Position numbers and translations under genes: made by a program
Notes under the pieces: generated by a model
Seen by the model: the letters and a program-made list of their open reading frames with translations, nothing else
Told to the model about the DNA's origin: nothing
The model's database searches: none
From: JBEBSD01 sp040394475
Lineage (GTDB): Bacteria; Bacteroidota; Bacteroidia; Cytophagales; Spirosomataceae
Direction: 5' to 3'
DNA: 64,000 bases
Assembly (NCBI GenBank): GCA_040394475.1
Contig: JBEBSD010000022.1
Coordinates: 1 to 64,000, forward strand
In this document: in pieces, positions 15,845 through 23,878 of the stretch
Numbering within the stretch: position 1 is the first letter of the stretch
Layout of the letters: the number at the start of each line of letters is the position of its first letter

Positions 15845-17842
15845 TCAGTTTGTTACCGGTACCGCATATTTCATAGGTTTCCAGACATTATTCCGGGGGT
15901 CCACATCGGGGAGCTTCTTATCCGGATCAATGGTTACCGTTTTCAGGGGTTGCTGAGAATCCGCCTTAAACGTCCACCGGTTGCCTCGCTGCCAGACTTC
16001 CACCGGCAGCTCTACCCTGGTTTTCTTTCCGCCTTCTTCTTCCAGCTCAATCGTGACGGGCATGGCCCACTGCTCATAATTTTCAATTGTAATGACGGCG
16101 CCTTTTTCCGGATTCTGCTCTACATACGTAACTTCCTTTACCCCCTGGTCCAACTTGTAATTTTCAAAAAACCATCCTTTCCAGAACCACCCCAGCTTTT
16201 CTCCCGAAGCATCCTCCATGGTCCGGAAAAAATCGAAGGGGGTAGGGTGTTTAAACGCCCAGCGCCTCACATACTCCCGGAATGCGTAATCAAAACGATC
16301 CTTGCCCAGCACGACTTCCCGCAGCAGCTTCAGGCCTATTGCCGGCTTGTAATACGCTTCCCAACCCAGATTATTCGATTGGATCACATCGGGAATGGTC
16401 ATAATCGGGTCGGCATAATCCCGGAAAATAGAAGGCGCCAGGCGGTGCAGATTATCGAACCGGCCCGTATTATACTCCCCGTTGTTGAAGTTCTCGGTAG
16501 CGAGCATATTCAGAAAGGTATTCAACCCCTCGTCCAGCCAGGCATATTTCCGTTCATCGGAGCCCACGATCATCGGAAACCAGTTATGTCCGAACTCGTG
16601 GTCGGTCACCCCCCATAGAGCGTCTTTTTTCGCACCATGGCCGCAGAAAACGATACCGGGATACTCCATTCCCCCGACAATACCTGCCACATTGGTAGCG
16701 ACCGGATAGGTATAGGGCAGTACGTAACCGGAGTAATACTCGATAGACCCTTTTACGTATTCTGTCGAACGGCCCCAGGCATCATCGCCTGCCGATTCTA
16801 CCGGGTACACCGATTGTGCCAACGCCGATTTCCCTTCCGGCAGGTTCATTTTTGCCGCATCCCACATAAATGCTTTCGAGCTCGCCCAGGCGATATCCCG
16901 CGATTCCCTGCAGCGGAACTTCCAGGTCAGCGTCCCGTTTCTGACGGGCCGGGACCCCGGATCCGTGACTTCTTCGAGGGTGCGGATCATTACGGTAGCG
17001 TCGCTTTTGGAAGCCTGCTCCAGGCGTTGGATCTGCTCTCTGGTAAGCACGTCCGACGGGTTTACCAGTTCTCCGGAGCCTACCACGATATGGTCCCACG
17101 GAACTGTAACGGCATATTCAAAATCTCCATATTCCAGGTAGAACTCTCCTGCCCCCAGGTAGGGCAGTACGTTCCAGCCCTCTATATCGTCGTACACACA
17201 CATCCGGGGGTACCACTGGGCAATCTCATAGATAACGCCATTTTGGGTAGTCAGCAACCCGGTACGGTCGGAACCATATTCGGGCAGGGGATATGTAAAC
17301 CCAATTTTAATCCGGATCACATCTCCGCCCGCTTTCAGAGGCTCGTCCAACCGGATCTGCATACGGGTATCACTGACAATGTACCGGGCGTCCTGCCATT
17401 TGTTCTTTCCCTGCTGAATGCTCACCACACTCAGCTCATTCCCTCCCTCGAAACCGACATTTCCAAACCTTCCGCCGGTGACGGGAGTGGTTTTTCCTCC
17501 GCGCGAAGCCGTATGGAACGAATTCTGATCCAGCTGCAGCCACAAGAAATTCAGGGCGTCCGGACTGTTGTTTTTATACGTAATCTCCACCGTCCCGGCC
17601 AATTCATTCGCCGTTTCATTCAGCGCAACGTTGATTTTATAATCCGCTCTGTTTTGCCAGTACCGGGATCCGGGCGCGCCACTCGACGAGCGGAACTCAT
17701 TCCCCGGCTGGAAATTATTCAACGGATGGAACAGCACATGCTGGTCGTACTTCTTTTTCTCCGGGGCTTGCGCTGCTGCTATCAAAGCATTCCCGACCAC
17801 CCATGCAGCCACCAGGGCTATTTTAACGTGCAGTTTTAACAT
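15845..17842 (-). CDS. Secreted M1-family metallopeptidase
   Basis: 665 residues with a signal peptide (cleavage near residue 25, AAAQA). The gluzincin motif H415-E-F-G-H419 with the third zinc ligand Glu438 (in WLDEGLNTF) is intact, and GGMEYP upstream is the variant of the GAMEN exopeptidase motif seen in this periplasmic branch. The N-terminal beta domain (about 60-260) is typical, but the protein lacks the long C-terminal helical domain of aminopeptidase N (about 870 residues). Probably a periplasmic or outer-surface aminopeptidase for peptide nutrition. It lies downstream of the GDPD-like gene on the same strand (68-bp gap). Confidence 0.9.
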   Translation of the reverse strand: MLKLHVKIALVAAWVVGNALIAAAQAPEKKKYDQHVLFHPLNNFQPGNEFRSSSGAPGSRYWQNRADYKINVALNETANELAGTVEITYKNNSPDALNFLWLQLDQNSFHTASRGGKTTPVTGGRFGNVGFEGGNELSVVSIQQGKNKWQDARYIVSDTRMQIRLDEPLKAGGDVIRIKIGFTYPLPEYGSDRTGLLTTQNGVIYEIAQWYPRMCVYDDIEGWNVLPYLGAGEFYLEYGDFEYAVTVPWDHIVVGSGELVNPSDVLTREQIQRLEQASKSDATVMIRTLEEVTDPGSRPVRNGTLTWKFRCRESRDIAWASSKAFMWDAAKMNLPEGKSALAQSVYPVESAGDDAWGRSTEYVKGSIEYYSGYVLPYTYPVATNVAGIVGGMEYPGIVFCGHGAKKDALWGVTDHEFGHNWFPMIVGSDERKYAWLDEGLNTFLNMLATENFNNGEYNTGRFDNLHRLAPSIFRDYADPIMTIPDVIQSNNLGWEAYYKPAIGLKLLREVVLGKDRFDYAFREYVRRWAFKHPTPFDFFRTMEDASGEKLGWFWKGWFFENYKLDQGVKEVTYVEQNPEKGAVITIENYEQWAMPVTIELEEEGGKKTRVELPVEVWQRGNRWTFKADSQQPLKTVTIDPDKKLPDVDPRNNVWKPMKYAVPVTN

Positions 17843-17910
17843 ACTTGTGCTCTAAAATGAAACAATACACTGTGGCTTTTTCAAAGCCTTTTTCTACCAT
17901 GACTCGTTGT

Positions 17911-18696
17911 TTATTTTCGTTTAGTACCGGCACTCAGAAAAGCGGCCAACGCCTCAATCCGGTCCGTATTGAGATAGTCGACCCGGAGGTCCATCAGCGC
18001 TTTCCACGCGGTTTCGGTATCCGGCGTGGCCCAAAAACGCACTTTCTTTCCTTTCTGATGAATGGCATCTACGGTCTGTTTCAGTAATTCCCGGTCCTGT
18101 TCCGGCAGCGGTCCTTCTCCTTTCCAACGGGAATAGCGGCCAAACGACTGACTGATCAAAGCCACTTTTTCCAATGCTTCCGGGGTATAGACCGTATCGG
18201 GCCTTCCGTCAAAATAAATATAGGCCGGATAGCGGCTGAATTCATTCTGAGGCGGCACATTTCCGCTTAAAACCACCTTCACGCGGCCCTGCGGGTAAAA
18301 GACGGAGGCCATTGGCTCCAGTTCCTTTACCAGGGCTGCGAGCGTGCTCCGGCCCTCGGTCTTCAGATCGATCAGCAACTGCAATTCGTCCTTCCTGCGC
18401 TTATAAACCCGGCCGTTCTTGTCCGCTTTTTGCAGGATCGGTGTAAGATACAACGCTTTAAATGTCCGGTGGCTTTTGATATCTCCCGGTTCATGCGCCA
18501 CAAAAAGCGAATCATTCCGTAAAAACAAATCGGCCTCCAGCGAACCAAAACGCTGTGCATACGCCAGCGAAAAAGGCTCCTTTTGCTCATAGTCGTTATG
18601 AGAATGGGCGTTACCCGCTGTGTAGCGGCCCGGCTGAGCTGCCAGGAACACTCCCGGGAGCAGCAAAAAGACGGTCAATACATGCTTTAACGTCAT
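17911..18696 (-). CDS. Secreted GDPD/PI-PLC-like phosphodiesterase
   Basis: 261 residues with a signal peptide (cleavage near residue 20, LAAQP). The motifs AHSHNDY, LEADLFLRNDSLFVAHEP and the late RFWATPDTETAW/DYLNTD follow the TIM-barrel glycerophosphodiester phosphodiesterase pattern, with HN, ExD and H catalytic/metal residues. The branch is annotated as a phosphatidylinositol-specific PLC/GDPD family protein. It would cleave a phosphodiester of a lipid head group or teichoic-like polymer in the periplasm. Substrate unknown. It is upstream of the M1 gene and downstream of lhgO, separated from lhgO by a repeat array. Confidence 0.82.
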   Translation of the reverse strand: MTLKHVLTVFLLLPGVFLAAQPGRYTAGNAHSHNDYEQKEPFSLAYAQRFGSLEADLFLRNDSLFVAHEPGDIKSHRTFKALYLTPILQKADKNGRVYKRRKDELQLLIDLKTEGRSTLAALVKELEPMASVFYPQGRVKVVLSGNVPPQNEFSRYPAYIYFDGRPDTVYTPEALEKVALISQSFGRYSRWKGEGPLPEQDRELLKQTVDAIHQKGKKVRFWATPDTETAWKALMDLRVDYLNTDRIEALAAFLSAGTKRK

Positions 18697-18774
18697 TGAC
18701 TTGGTTTTTGTGTATTTGTTCTTTCCGTATTTCCGGATACAAGTCTCCGGACCCGCCCGACCCCGCCATCAAAT

Positions 18775-18844
18775 GCCGAAAGCCGATCTCCGATAGCCGA
18801 TCTCCGATAGCTGACAGCCGAAAGCCGAAAGCCGACTTCCGACA
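18775..18844. repeat. Heptamer tandem repeat, GCYGANN type
   Basis: Ten consecutive 7-bp units with the core (G/T)CCGANN: GCCGAAA, GCCGATC, TCCGATA, GCCGATC, TCCGATA, GCTGACA, GCCGAAA, GCCGAAA, GCCGACT, TCCGACA. It fills most of the lhgO-GDPD gap. Confidence 0.85.
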
Positions 18845-18854
18845 GCCACCCGCC

Positions 18855-20054
18855 CTACAATCGCAACAACACCTTTTCCGAAACCGTCTGCCCGATCGAC
18901 AACGCTGAAGTCGCCGCCGGCGATGGTGCGTTGCACACATTGATCGCCACCTCATTCTCGATAATGGCAAAATCGTCGAGCAAACCACCGTCATGCGCAC
19001 AAGCCTGCGCCCGCACACCTGCGCCGCCCGGCACCAGGTCGTCCGGTTGTATTTCCGGGATCAGCGCCTGCAGTGCTTTGGTAAAGGCCCCCTTGGAGAC
19101 CGACCGGTACATTTCCCCCAGTCCGGTTTGCCAATAGTTGCCCACTACCTTCCGGAACCCCGGCCAGGCAAATGTCTCAAACAATTCCTTCAGGTTTACA
19201 TCCGACATGCGGTATCCTTCCCGCCGAAATGCCAGCACCGCATTGGGCCCGGCTTCCACTCCTCCATCGATCATTCTTGTAAAATGTACTCCCAGAAACG
19301 GGAAATTAGGATCCGGCACCGGGTAGATCAGGTTCTTGACCAGGTGCTCCCGTTCTTTTTTCAACTGGTAATATTCGCCCCTGAACGGAATAATCTGAAC
19401 AGGGATTTTAGTTGGCTGAGTCATCTGGGCAATCTTGTCGGAATAAAGCCCGCCACAGTTGACCACTAACCGGGTAGGGTAGCTTTTTTCATCTGCCGTA
19501 AGCACCTCCGTGCTCCCGCTTCCGGTACGAACCGCCACCACCCGCTGGTTCAGCAATACATGGGCATCGAAAGCCCTTAGCTTATCGGCATAGCGCTGAC
19601 AAACTGCTTTATAATTGACAATCCCTGTGTAGGGGACCCAGATCCCCTCCAGCCCTTTTACATGCGGTTCAATTTCGGCCATCTCGCCTTTCGTGATTTT
19701 CCGGTTGTTGACCAGGCCGTTCTGCTGTCCTCGTTCGTACAGGTTCTTCAACAAAGGCAACTGTTCGAGATCCGTGGCAACCACAATCTTCCCACACAGC
19801 TCATACGGCACTCCCTCTTCTTCACAAAACTGCAGCAGCATCTGATAGCCTCTGATGCAATTCTGTGCTTTGAGGCTACCCGGTTTATAGTATAACCCCG
19901 AATGGATGACCCCGCTGTTATGACCGGTCTGATGTGCCGCCACTTCCGCCTCCTTTTCTATGACAGCGACTTTAAGGTCCGGGCGCTGCTGCAGCAACTG
20001 ATAAGCGGTAGCCAATCCCACAATTCCGCCTCCGATAATAGTTACGTCGTACAT
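18855..20054 (-). CDS. lhgO: L-2-hydroxyglutarate oxidase/dehydrogenase
   Basis: 399 residues of the DAO/FAD-dependent oxidoreductase family. The dinucleotide-binding GGGIVG is at 8-13, with the family-specific AAHQTGHNSGVIHSGLYYKPGSLKA and the C-terminal PGGAGVRAQACAHDGGLLDDF. LhgO oxidises L-2-hydroxyglutarate to 2-oxoglutarate, passing electrons to the quinone pool at the membrane, and clears a toxic side product of the TCA cycle. It starts 30 bp after anmK in the same direction. Confidence 0.92.
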   Translation of the reverse strand: MYDVTIIGGGIVGLATAYQLLQQRPDLKVAVIEKEAEVAAHQTGHNSGVIHSGLYYKPGSLKAQNCIRGYQMLLQFCEEEGVPYELCGKIVVATDLEQLPLLKNLYERGQQNGLVNNRKITKGEMAEIEPHVKGLEGIWVPYTGIVNYKAVCQRYADKLRAFDAHVLLNQRVVAVRTGSGSTEVLTADEKSYPTRLVVNCGGLYSDKIAQMTQPTKIPVQIIPFRGEYYQLKKEREHLVKNLIYPVPDPNFPFLGVHFTRMIDGGVEAGPNAVLAFRREGYRMSDVNLKELFETFAWPGFRKVVGNYWQTGLGEMYRSVSKGAFTKALQALIPEIQPDDLVPGGAGVRAQACAHDGGLLDDFAIIENEVAINVCNAPSPAATSALSIGQTVSEKVLLRL

Positions 20055-20083
20055 GTATTCTATATTAAGTGATCGTATCCAAC

Positions 20084-21277
20084 CTATCCCGGGAAAGAAA
20101 TCTTACCCAGGCTAACCGCCGGAACCTGTTTGCTTTCTCCAAATTCAATGGTCTCTCCTGCTACCGTTTCATTCGCCAATAAGGCAAACAAGATAGCCTC
20201 CTTAGCGTCTCCACTGTAGCCCAGCAACTGAAACGGATACACCGGCCAGGCTACCAGCTCCCGAAGCTGCTTTAGCAGGAAAGGGTTATTGGCGCCGCCG
20301 CCGCTTACATAGATGCTATAGGTTTCTCCCTGCGTCACGGCTTTGCCAATGGTCTCTGCAATGGATTCTGCCGTAAACCGCGTCAGGGTTGCCATCAGGT
20401 CGTCGGGCATTACCGAAGTTGCCCCGCTGCGGAGCTGCGCCTGTCGTAAATAGTCGGGGTTAAAGAGTTCCGGCCCGGTTGTTTTCGGAAGCGGCGCATC
20501 AAAAAACGGGTTTTTCTTCAAATGAGCCAGCAATTCCGGGTGGACCCTGCCCTTCATGGCAATTTGTCCGTCCTCGTCATAGGGCTGCTCAAAGAAATGC
20601 CGGGCAAAGGCATCCATGAGTACATTTCCCGGCCCGGTATCGGAGGTGAGTACCCCGGAAACCCCGGAGGTCCCGGGAAGGAGCGTAAAATTGGCAATCC
20701 CTCCTATATTCAACAGGATCCGGTTTTCGTCCGGACTGCTGAAAAGGATATAATCCCCATAGACGGCCAGAGGCGCCCCTTCCCCTCCTGCCGCGATATG
20801 CTTCTGTCTGAAATCACTGATGGTAATTATACCCGTCTTTACCGCGAGATGGTCTCCATCTCCGATTTGCAAGGTGGCATTGGAGTAACCCGTTTCCTGA
20901 TGCTGCCGGGCCGGAGCGTGAAAAACCGTTTGGCCGTGACTGGCAATCAGATCGACCGCTTCGGGCCGCACTCCCCAGGCATTCAGGCAGCTCAAAACCA
21001 TGTCCGCATGCCGGAGCGCCAGACTCGGGTTCAGGAGGCAGAATTGCTGAAAATCGATTTCCCTTTTTGCAAATATTCTCCGGATTTCGTTCCTGATCCC
21101 CTCTTCATAAGCCACTGTTTCGAAATGCAATAGCTTGAGTTTTGTTGCTTGTCCCGTACCGGTTATTTCGCACAACGCCACGTCAAGTCCGTCCAATGAA
21201 GTCCCTGACATCAACCCCACTACTAACCGGGTTTCCTTTCGGGCAATATCAAATAGTTTTCTGACGTAAGGATTCAT
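20084..21277 (-). CDS. anmK: Anhydro-N-acetylmuramic acid kinase
   Basis: 397 residues from the ATG at 21277 (MNPYVRKL). The ATP-binding GLMSGTSLDGLDVAL is near 21-35, and DTGPGNVLMDA and SGGGANNPFLL complete the sugar-kinase/ASKHA signature. It phosphorylates and opens 1,6-anhydro-MurNAc in peptidoglycan recycling, giving MurNAc-6-P. No murQ is adjacent. It sits between ricT (62-bp gap) and lhgO, and probably belongs to a long minus-strand transcript. Confidence 0.94.
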   Translation of the reverse strand: MNPYVRKLFDIARKETRLVVGLMSGTSLDGLDVALCEITGTGQATKLKLLHFETVAYEEGIRNEIRRIFAKREIDFQQFCLLNPSLALRHADMVLSCLNAWGVRPEAVDLIASHGQTVFHAPARQHQETGYSNATLQIGDGDHLAVKTGIITISDFRQKHIAAGGEGAPLAVYGDYILFSSPDENRILLNIGGIANFTLLPGTSGVSGVLTSDTGPGNVLMDAFARHFFEQPYDEDGQIAMKGRVHPELLAHLKKNPFFDAPLPKTTGPELFNPDYLRQAQLRSGATSVMPDDLMATLTRFTAESIAETIGKAVTQGETYSIYVSGGGANNPFLLKQLRELVAWPVYPFQLLGYSGDAKEAILFALLANETVAGETIEFGESKQVPAVSLGKISFPG

Positions 21278-21339
21278 CCGACTACATGGGGTTAGCACAA
21301 CAGGCAAAGCATGTCTGAAAAGAGTGTGTTCCGGCCTTC

Positions 21340-22512
21340 TTACTGGCCTTTGTTAGGTTTATTCCGGTTCCGGTTGCGGTTACGGCTTTTACTTTTCTTT
21401 TTCTGGTCGGTACTATACTTTTTATCGAGTCCTATCAAATCGCTGTTGAGCGCATCCACTTTCCGTTCCCCCTTTCCTTCTGCCGGCAGCGGTTCGAGTA
21501 TTTCCAGCGATTCGGGCAGGATTCCCTTCTTGTTCATCTCCATTATCTGCAGCACATTCGCCACCGGAACGGAGTACCAGTTCGCATCCCGGTTATAGCC
21601 AAACCACATGATTTTCCGGAAAATATCGGTTTTTTGCAAGGTAGCATCGCCTTTTTGCGTCTTCAACGCCGCCTCCACGGCAGGAATATCCTTCAGTGCG
21701 TCAATATACGTTTCCAATTCATAATTGAGGCAACATTTCAGTCTGCCGCATTGTCCGGATAGCTTCGCCGGGTTCAGCGACAAGTTCTGATAGCGCGCTG
21801 CGGATGTTGATATATTTTTAAAATCCGTTAACCAGCTGGAGCAGCATAGTTCCCGTCCACAGGAGCCGATTCCTCCCAGCCTTCCGGCTTCCTGCCGCAG
21901 GCTGATCTGGCGCATTTCCACACGGACCTTAAATTCGGAAGCCAGGACTTTGATCAGTTCCCTGAAATCTACCCGTTCATCGGAAGAGTAAAAGAAAGTA
22001 GCCTTGGTATTGTCCGACTGAAATTCAACATCCGACAATTTCATGTTGAGTTTCAGTTCCCGGATGATTTCCCGGGTCCGGTGGAGTGCCGGCATGTCCC
22101 GGGCGGAAGATTGTGTATGTTTATCCTGATCTTTCCCGTTGGCGACCCTGTAAATCGATTTCAGCTCATTGTTATCCGGCACATTTTTCCGTTTCATCTG
22201 CAGCCGGACCAATTCTCCCTGCAGCGAAACCGTTCCCATGTGATAACCCGTCGCCATCTCGCATATGATGGCGTCACCGGTACAAATATCCAGGTGATTG
22301 CTGTTCCGGAAGAAATCCTTTCTTCCGCCTTTAAAGCGAACCTCCACCACATTGAACTGAATGGCATCCGAAAGATCCATGTTGCTCAGCCAGTCAAATG
22401 AATTCATTTTATTACAGCCCCCTGTTCCACAGGTTCCGCTGCTTCCGCACCCAGAAACTTTTGCAGTCTTGCTGCCGCTATATCCGGATACACCGCATGA
22501 TGTACATCCCAT
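21340..22512 (-). CDS. ricT: PSP1 C-terminal domain (RicT-like) protein
   Basis: 390 residues. The N-terminus is Cys-rich (Cys3, 6, 22, 28, 33), followed by the PSP1 domain with the conserved cysteines Cys218, Cys223/224, Cys255 and Cys260/261 (GSCGRELCCSSW and QCGRLKCCLNYE), which in Bacillus RicT bind an [4Fe-4S] cluster. The C-terminus has a low-complexity KSRNRNRNRNK tail that may bind RNA. In Firmicutes the RicAFT complex promotes RNase Y-dependent mRNA maturation. In Bacteroidota the partner proteins are missing and the role is not established. The extra N-terminal Cys motif could carry a second metal site. It lies 20 bp downstream of purD. Confidence 0.88.
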   Translation of the reverse strand: MGCTSCGVSGYSGSKTAKVSGCGSSGTCGTGGCNKMNSFDWLSNMDLSDAIQFNVVEVRFKGGRKDFFRNSNHLDICTGDAIICEMATGYHMGTVSLQGELVRLQMKRKNVPDNNELKSIYRVANGKDQDKHTQSSARDMPALHRTREIIRELKLNMKLSDVEFQSDNTKATFFYSSDERVDFRELIKVLASEFKVRVEMRQISLRQEAGRLGGIGSCGRELCCSSWLTDFKNISTSAARYQNLSLNPAKLSGQCGRLKCCLNYELETYIDALKDIPAVEAALKTQKGDATLQKTDIFRKIMWFGYNRDANWYSVPVANVLQIMEMNKKGILPESLEILEPLPAEGKGERKVDALNSDLIGLDKKYSTDQKKKSKSRNRNRNRNKPNKGQ

Positions 22513-22532
22513 TTATTTAGTTTGGTTGGGAC

Positions 22533-23822
22533 CTAATCCGTATACCGGATCAGGTCGAGTCCGATATCGCTGCGGAAGTATTTACCCTCAAAAAGCACCG
22601 CCTGGGCCGCTTTCTGAGATTTCAACACCGCATTCTCAATGGAGTTGGCAATCCCGGTCATCGCCAGCACCCGGCCGCCATTGGTTACCACTTCCCCCTC
22701 TCCGTTCAGTTTCGTCCCCGCATGGAACACTGCAACGTCCTCAAATTTACTCGTATTGGAAATAACCTTTCCCGATTCGTATGCTTCCGGATACCCGCCT
22801 GATACCAGCACAGTTGTAACCGCCACCTGCGGGGAAACCTTAAGCTCCATGTCGTCCAGGGTGCCCTTAGCCGTTGCCATCAGGAGCGCCAGCAGATCCG
22901 ACTGTATCCGGGGCAGGACGACTTCCGTTTCCGGGTCGCCCATACGCACATTGTATTCGATTACATACGGGTCGCCTTTTACATTCATCAACCCTATAAA
23001 GATAAACCCTACATACTTGATCCCTTCCTGCTGCAGGCCCGCCAACGTCGGCTTCACCACCCGTTCCTCCACCTTTCTCATAAAATTGGCATCTGCAAAA
23101 ACCACAGGGGAGACCGCTCCCATTCCGCCGGTGTTCAACCCGGTGTCATTTTCGCCGATCCGCTTGTAATCCTTTGCTTCGGGGAGAATTTTGTAGTTTT
23201 TACCGTCTGTCAGCACGAAAACCGAAAGTTCGATCCCTTTCAGAAACTGCTCCACAACGACCTTATCGCCGGCAGCACCGAACTTCCCGTCCAGCAGCAT
23301 TTCCCGGAAGCTTTGTTCGGCGTGCTCCGGTCTTTCGGCAATCACGACGCCTTTCCCCGCAGCCAGCCCGTCTGCTTTCAGGACGACCGGCAGGGTATGA
23401 TTCCGGAGGTAATGCACCCCCTCTTCCAGGGTCTCTTTGGTGAATGTCCGGGAAGCGGCTGTCGGAATACCATAGGTTTGCATAAACCGTTTGGAAAAAT
23501 CCTTGCTTCCCTCCAGCTGTGCGCCGGCCTTATCGGGACCGATCACACGCACCTGCTGCAAATCCGGATGCGCTTTCAGATAATCAATTACCCCGTTGAC
23601 CAACGGTTCTTCCGGTCCCACAATCACCAGTTCGATATGGTGCGCCCTGATCGCCGCGGCAATCGCTTCGAAATCATTGTATCCGAAAGGCAGGTTTATC
23701 GCAATTCCGGCGGTACCCGCATTTCCGGGTGCAACATATAAATCATCACATAAGGGGCTTTGCAGTATTTTCCATGCAAAGGCATGCTCGCGTCCTCCGG
23801 ATCCTACAATTAATATATTCAT
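22533..23822 (-). CDS. purD: Phosphoribosylamine--glycine ligase
   Basis: 429 residues, the standard length. The N-domain GSGGREHAFAWK, the ATP-grasp region (LKADGLAAGKGVVIA, NTGGMGAVSPV) and the metal/ATP-binding EYNVRMGDPETEVVLPRI are complete. It makes glycinamide ribonucleotide in purine synthesis. It is monofunctional (not fused to purM/purN) and isolated from other pur genes, lying between recQ and ricT. Confidence 0.97.
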   Translation of the reverse strand: MNILIVGSGGREHAFAWKILQSPLCDDLYVAPGNAGTAGIAINLPFGYNDFEAIAAAIRAHHIELVIVGPEEPLVNGVIDYLKAHPDLQQVRVIGPDKAGAQLEGSKDFSKRFMQTYGIPTAASRTFTKETLEEGVHYLRNHTLPVVLKADGLAAGKGVVIAERPEHAEQSFREMLLDGKFGAAGDKVVVEQFLKGIELSVFVLTDGKNYKILPEAKDYKRIGENDTGLNTGGMGAVSPVVFADANFMRKVEERVVKPTLAGLQQEGIKYVGFIFIGLMNVKGDPYVIEYNVRMGDPETEVVLPRIQSDLLALLMATAKGTLDDMELKVSPQVAVTTVLVSGGYPEAYESGKVISNTSKFEDVAVFHAGTKLNGEGEVVTNGGRVLAMTGIANSIENAVLKSQKAAQAVLFEGKYFRSDIGLDLIRYTD

Positions 23823-23861
23823 TCTGTGTTGTTAGCATCGCAGGACCAACTCCCGCCACCG

Positions 23862-23869
23862 CAAATATA
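23862..23869 (-). promoter_or_regulatory. -7 element upstream of purD
   Basis: On the minus strand TATATTTG is a perfect TAnnTTTG, 40 bp before the purD start codon in the recQ-purD gap. The -33 region would lie in the end of recQ and is not clear. Confidence 0.5.
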
Positions 23870-23878
23870 CTATACTTG

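Noticed and set aside
16637..17839. A 400-codon frame (and 15836-16618, 260 codons) opposite the M1 peptidase gene
   Set aside because: Both lie wholly antisense to a conserved enzyme with intact catalytic motifs, and have no recognisable product.
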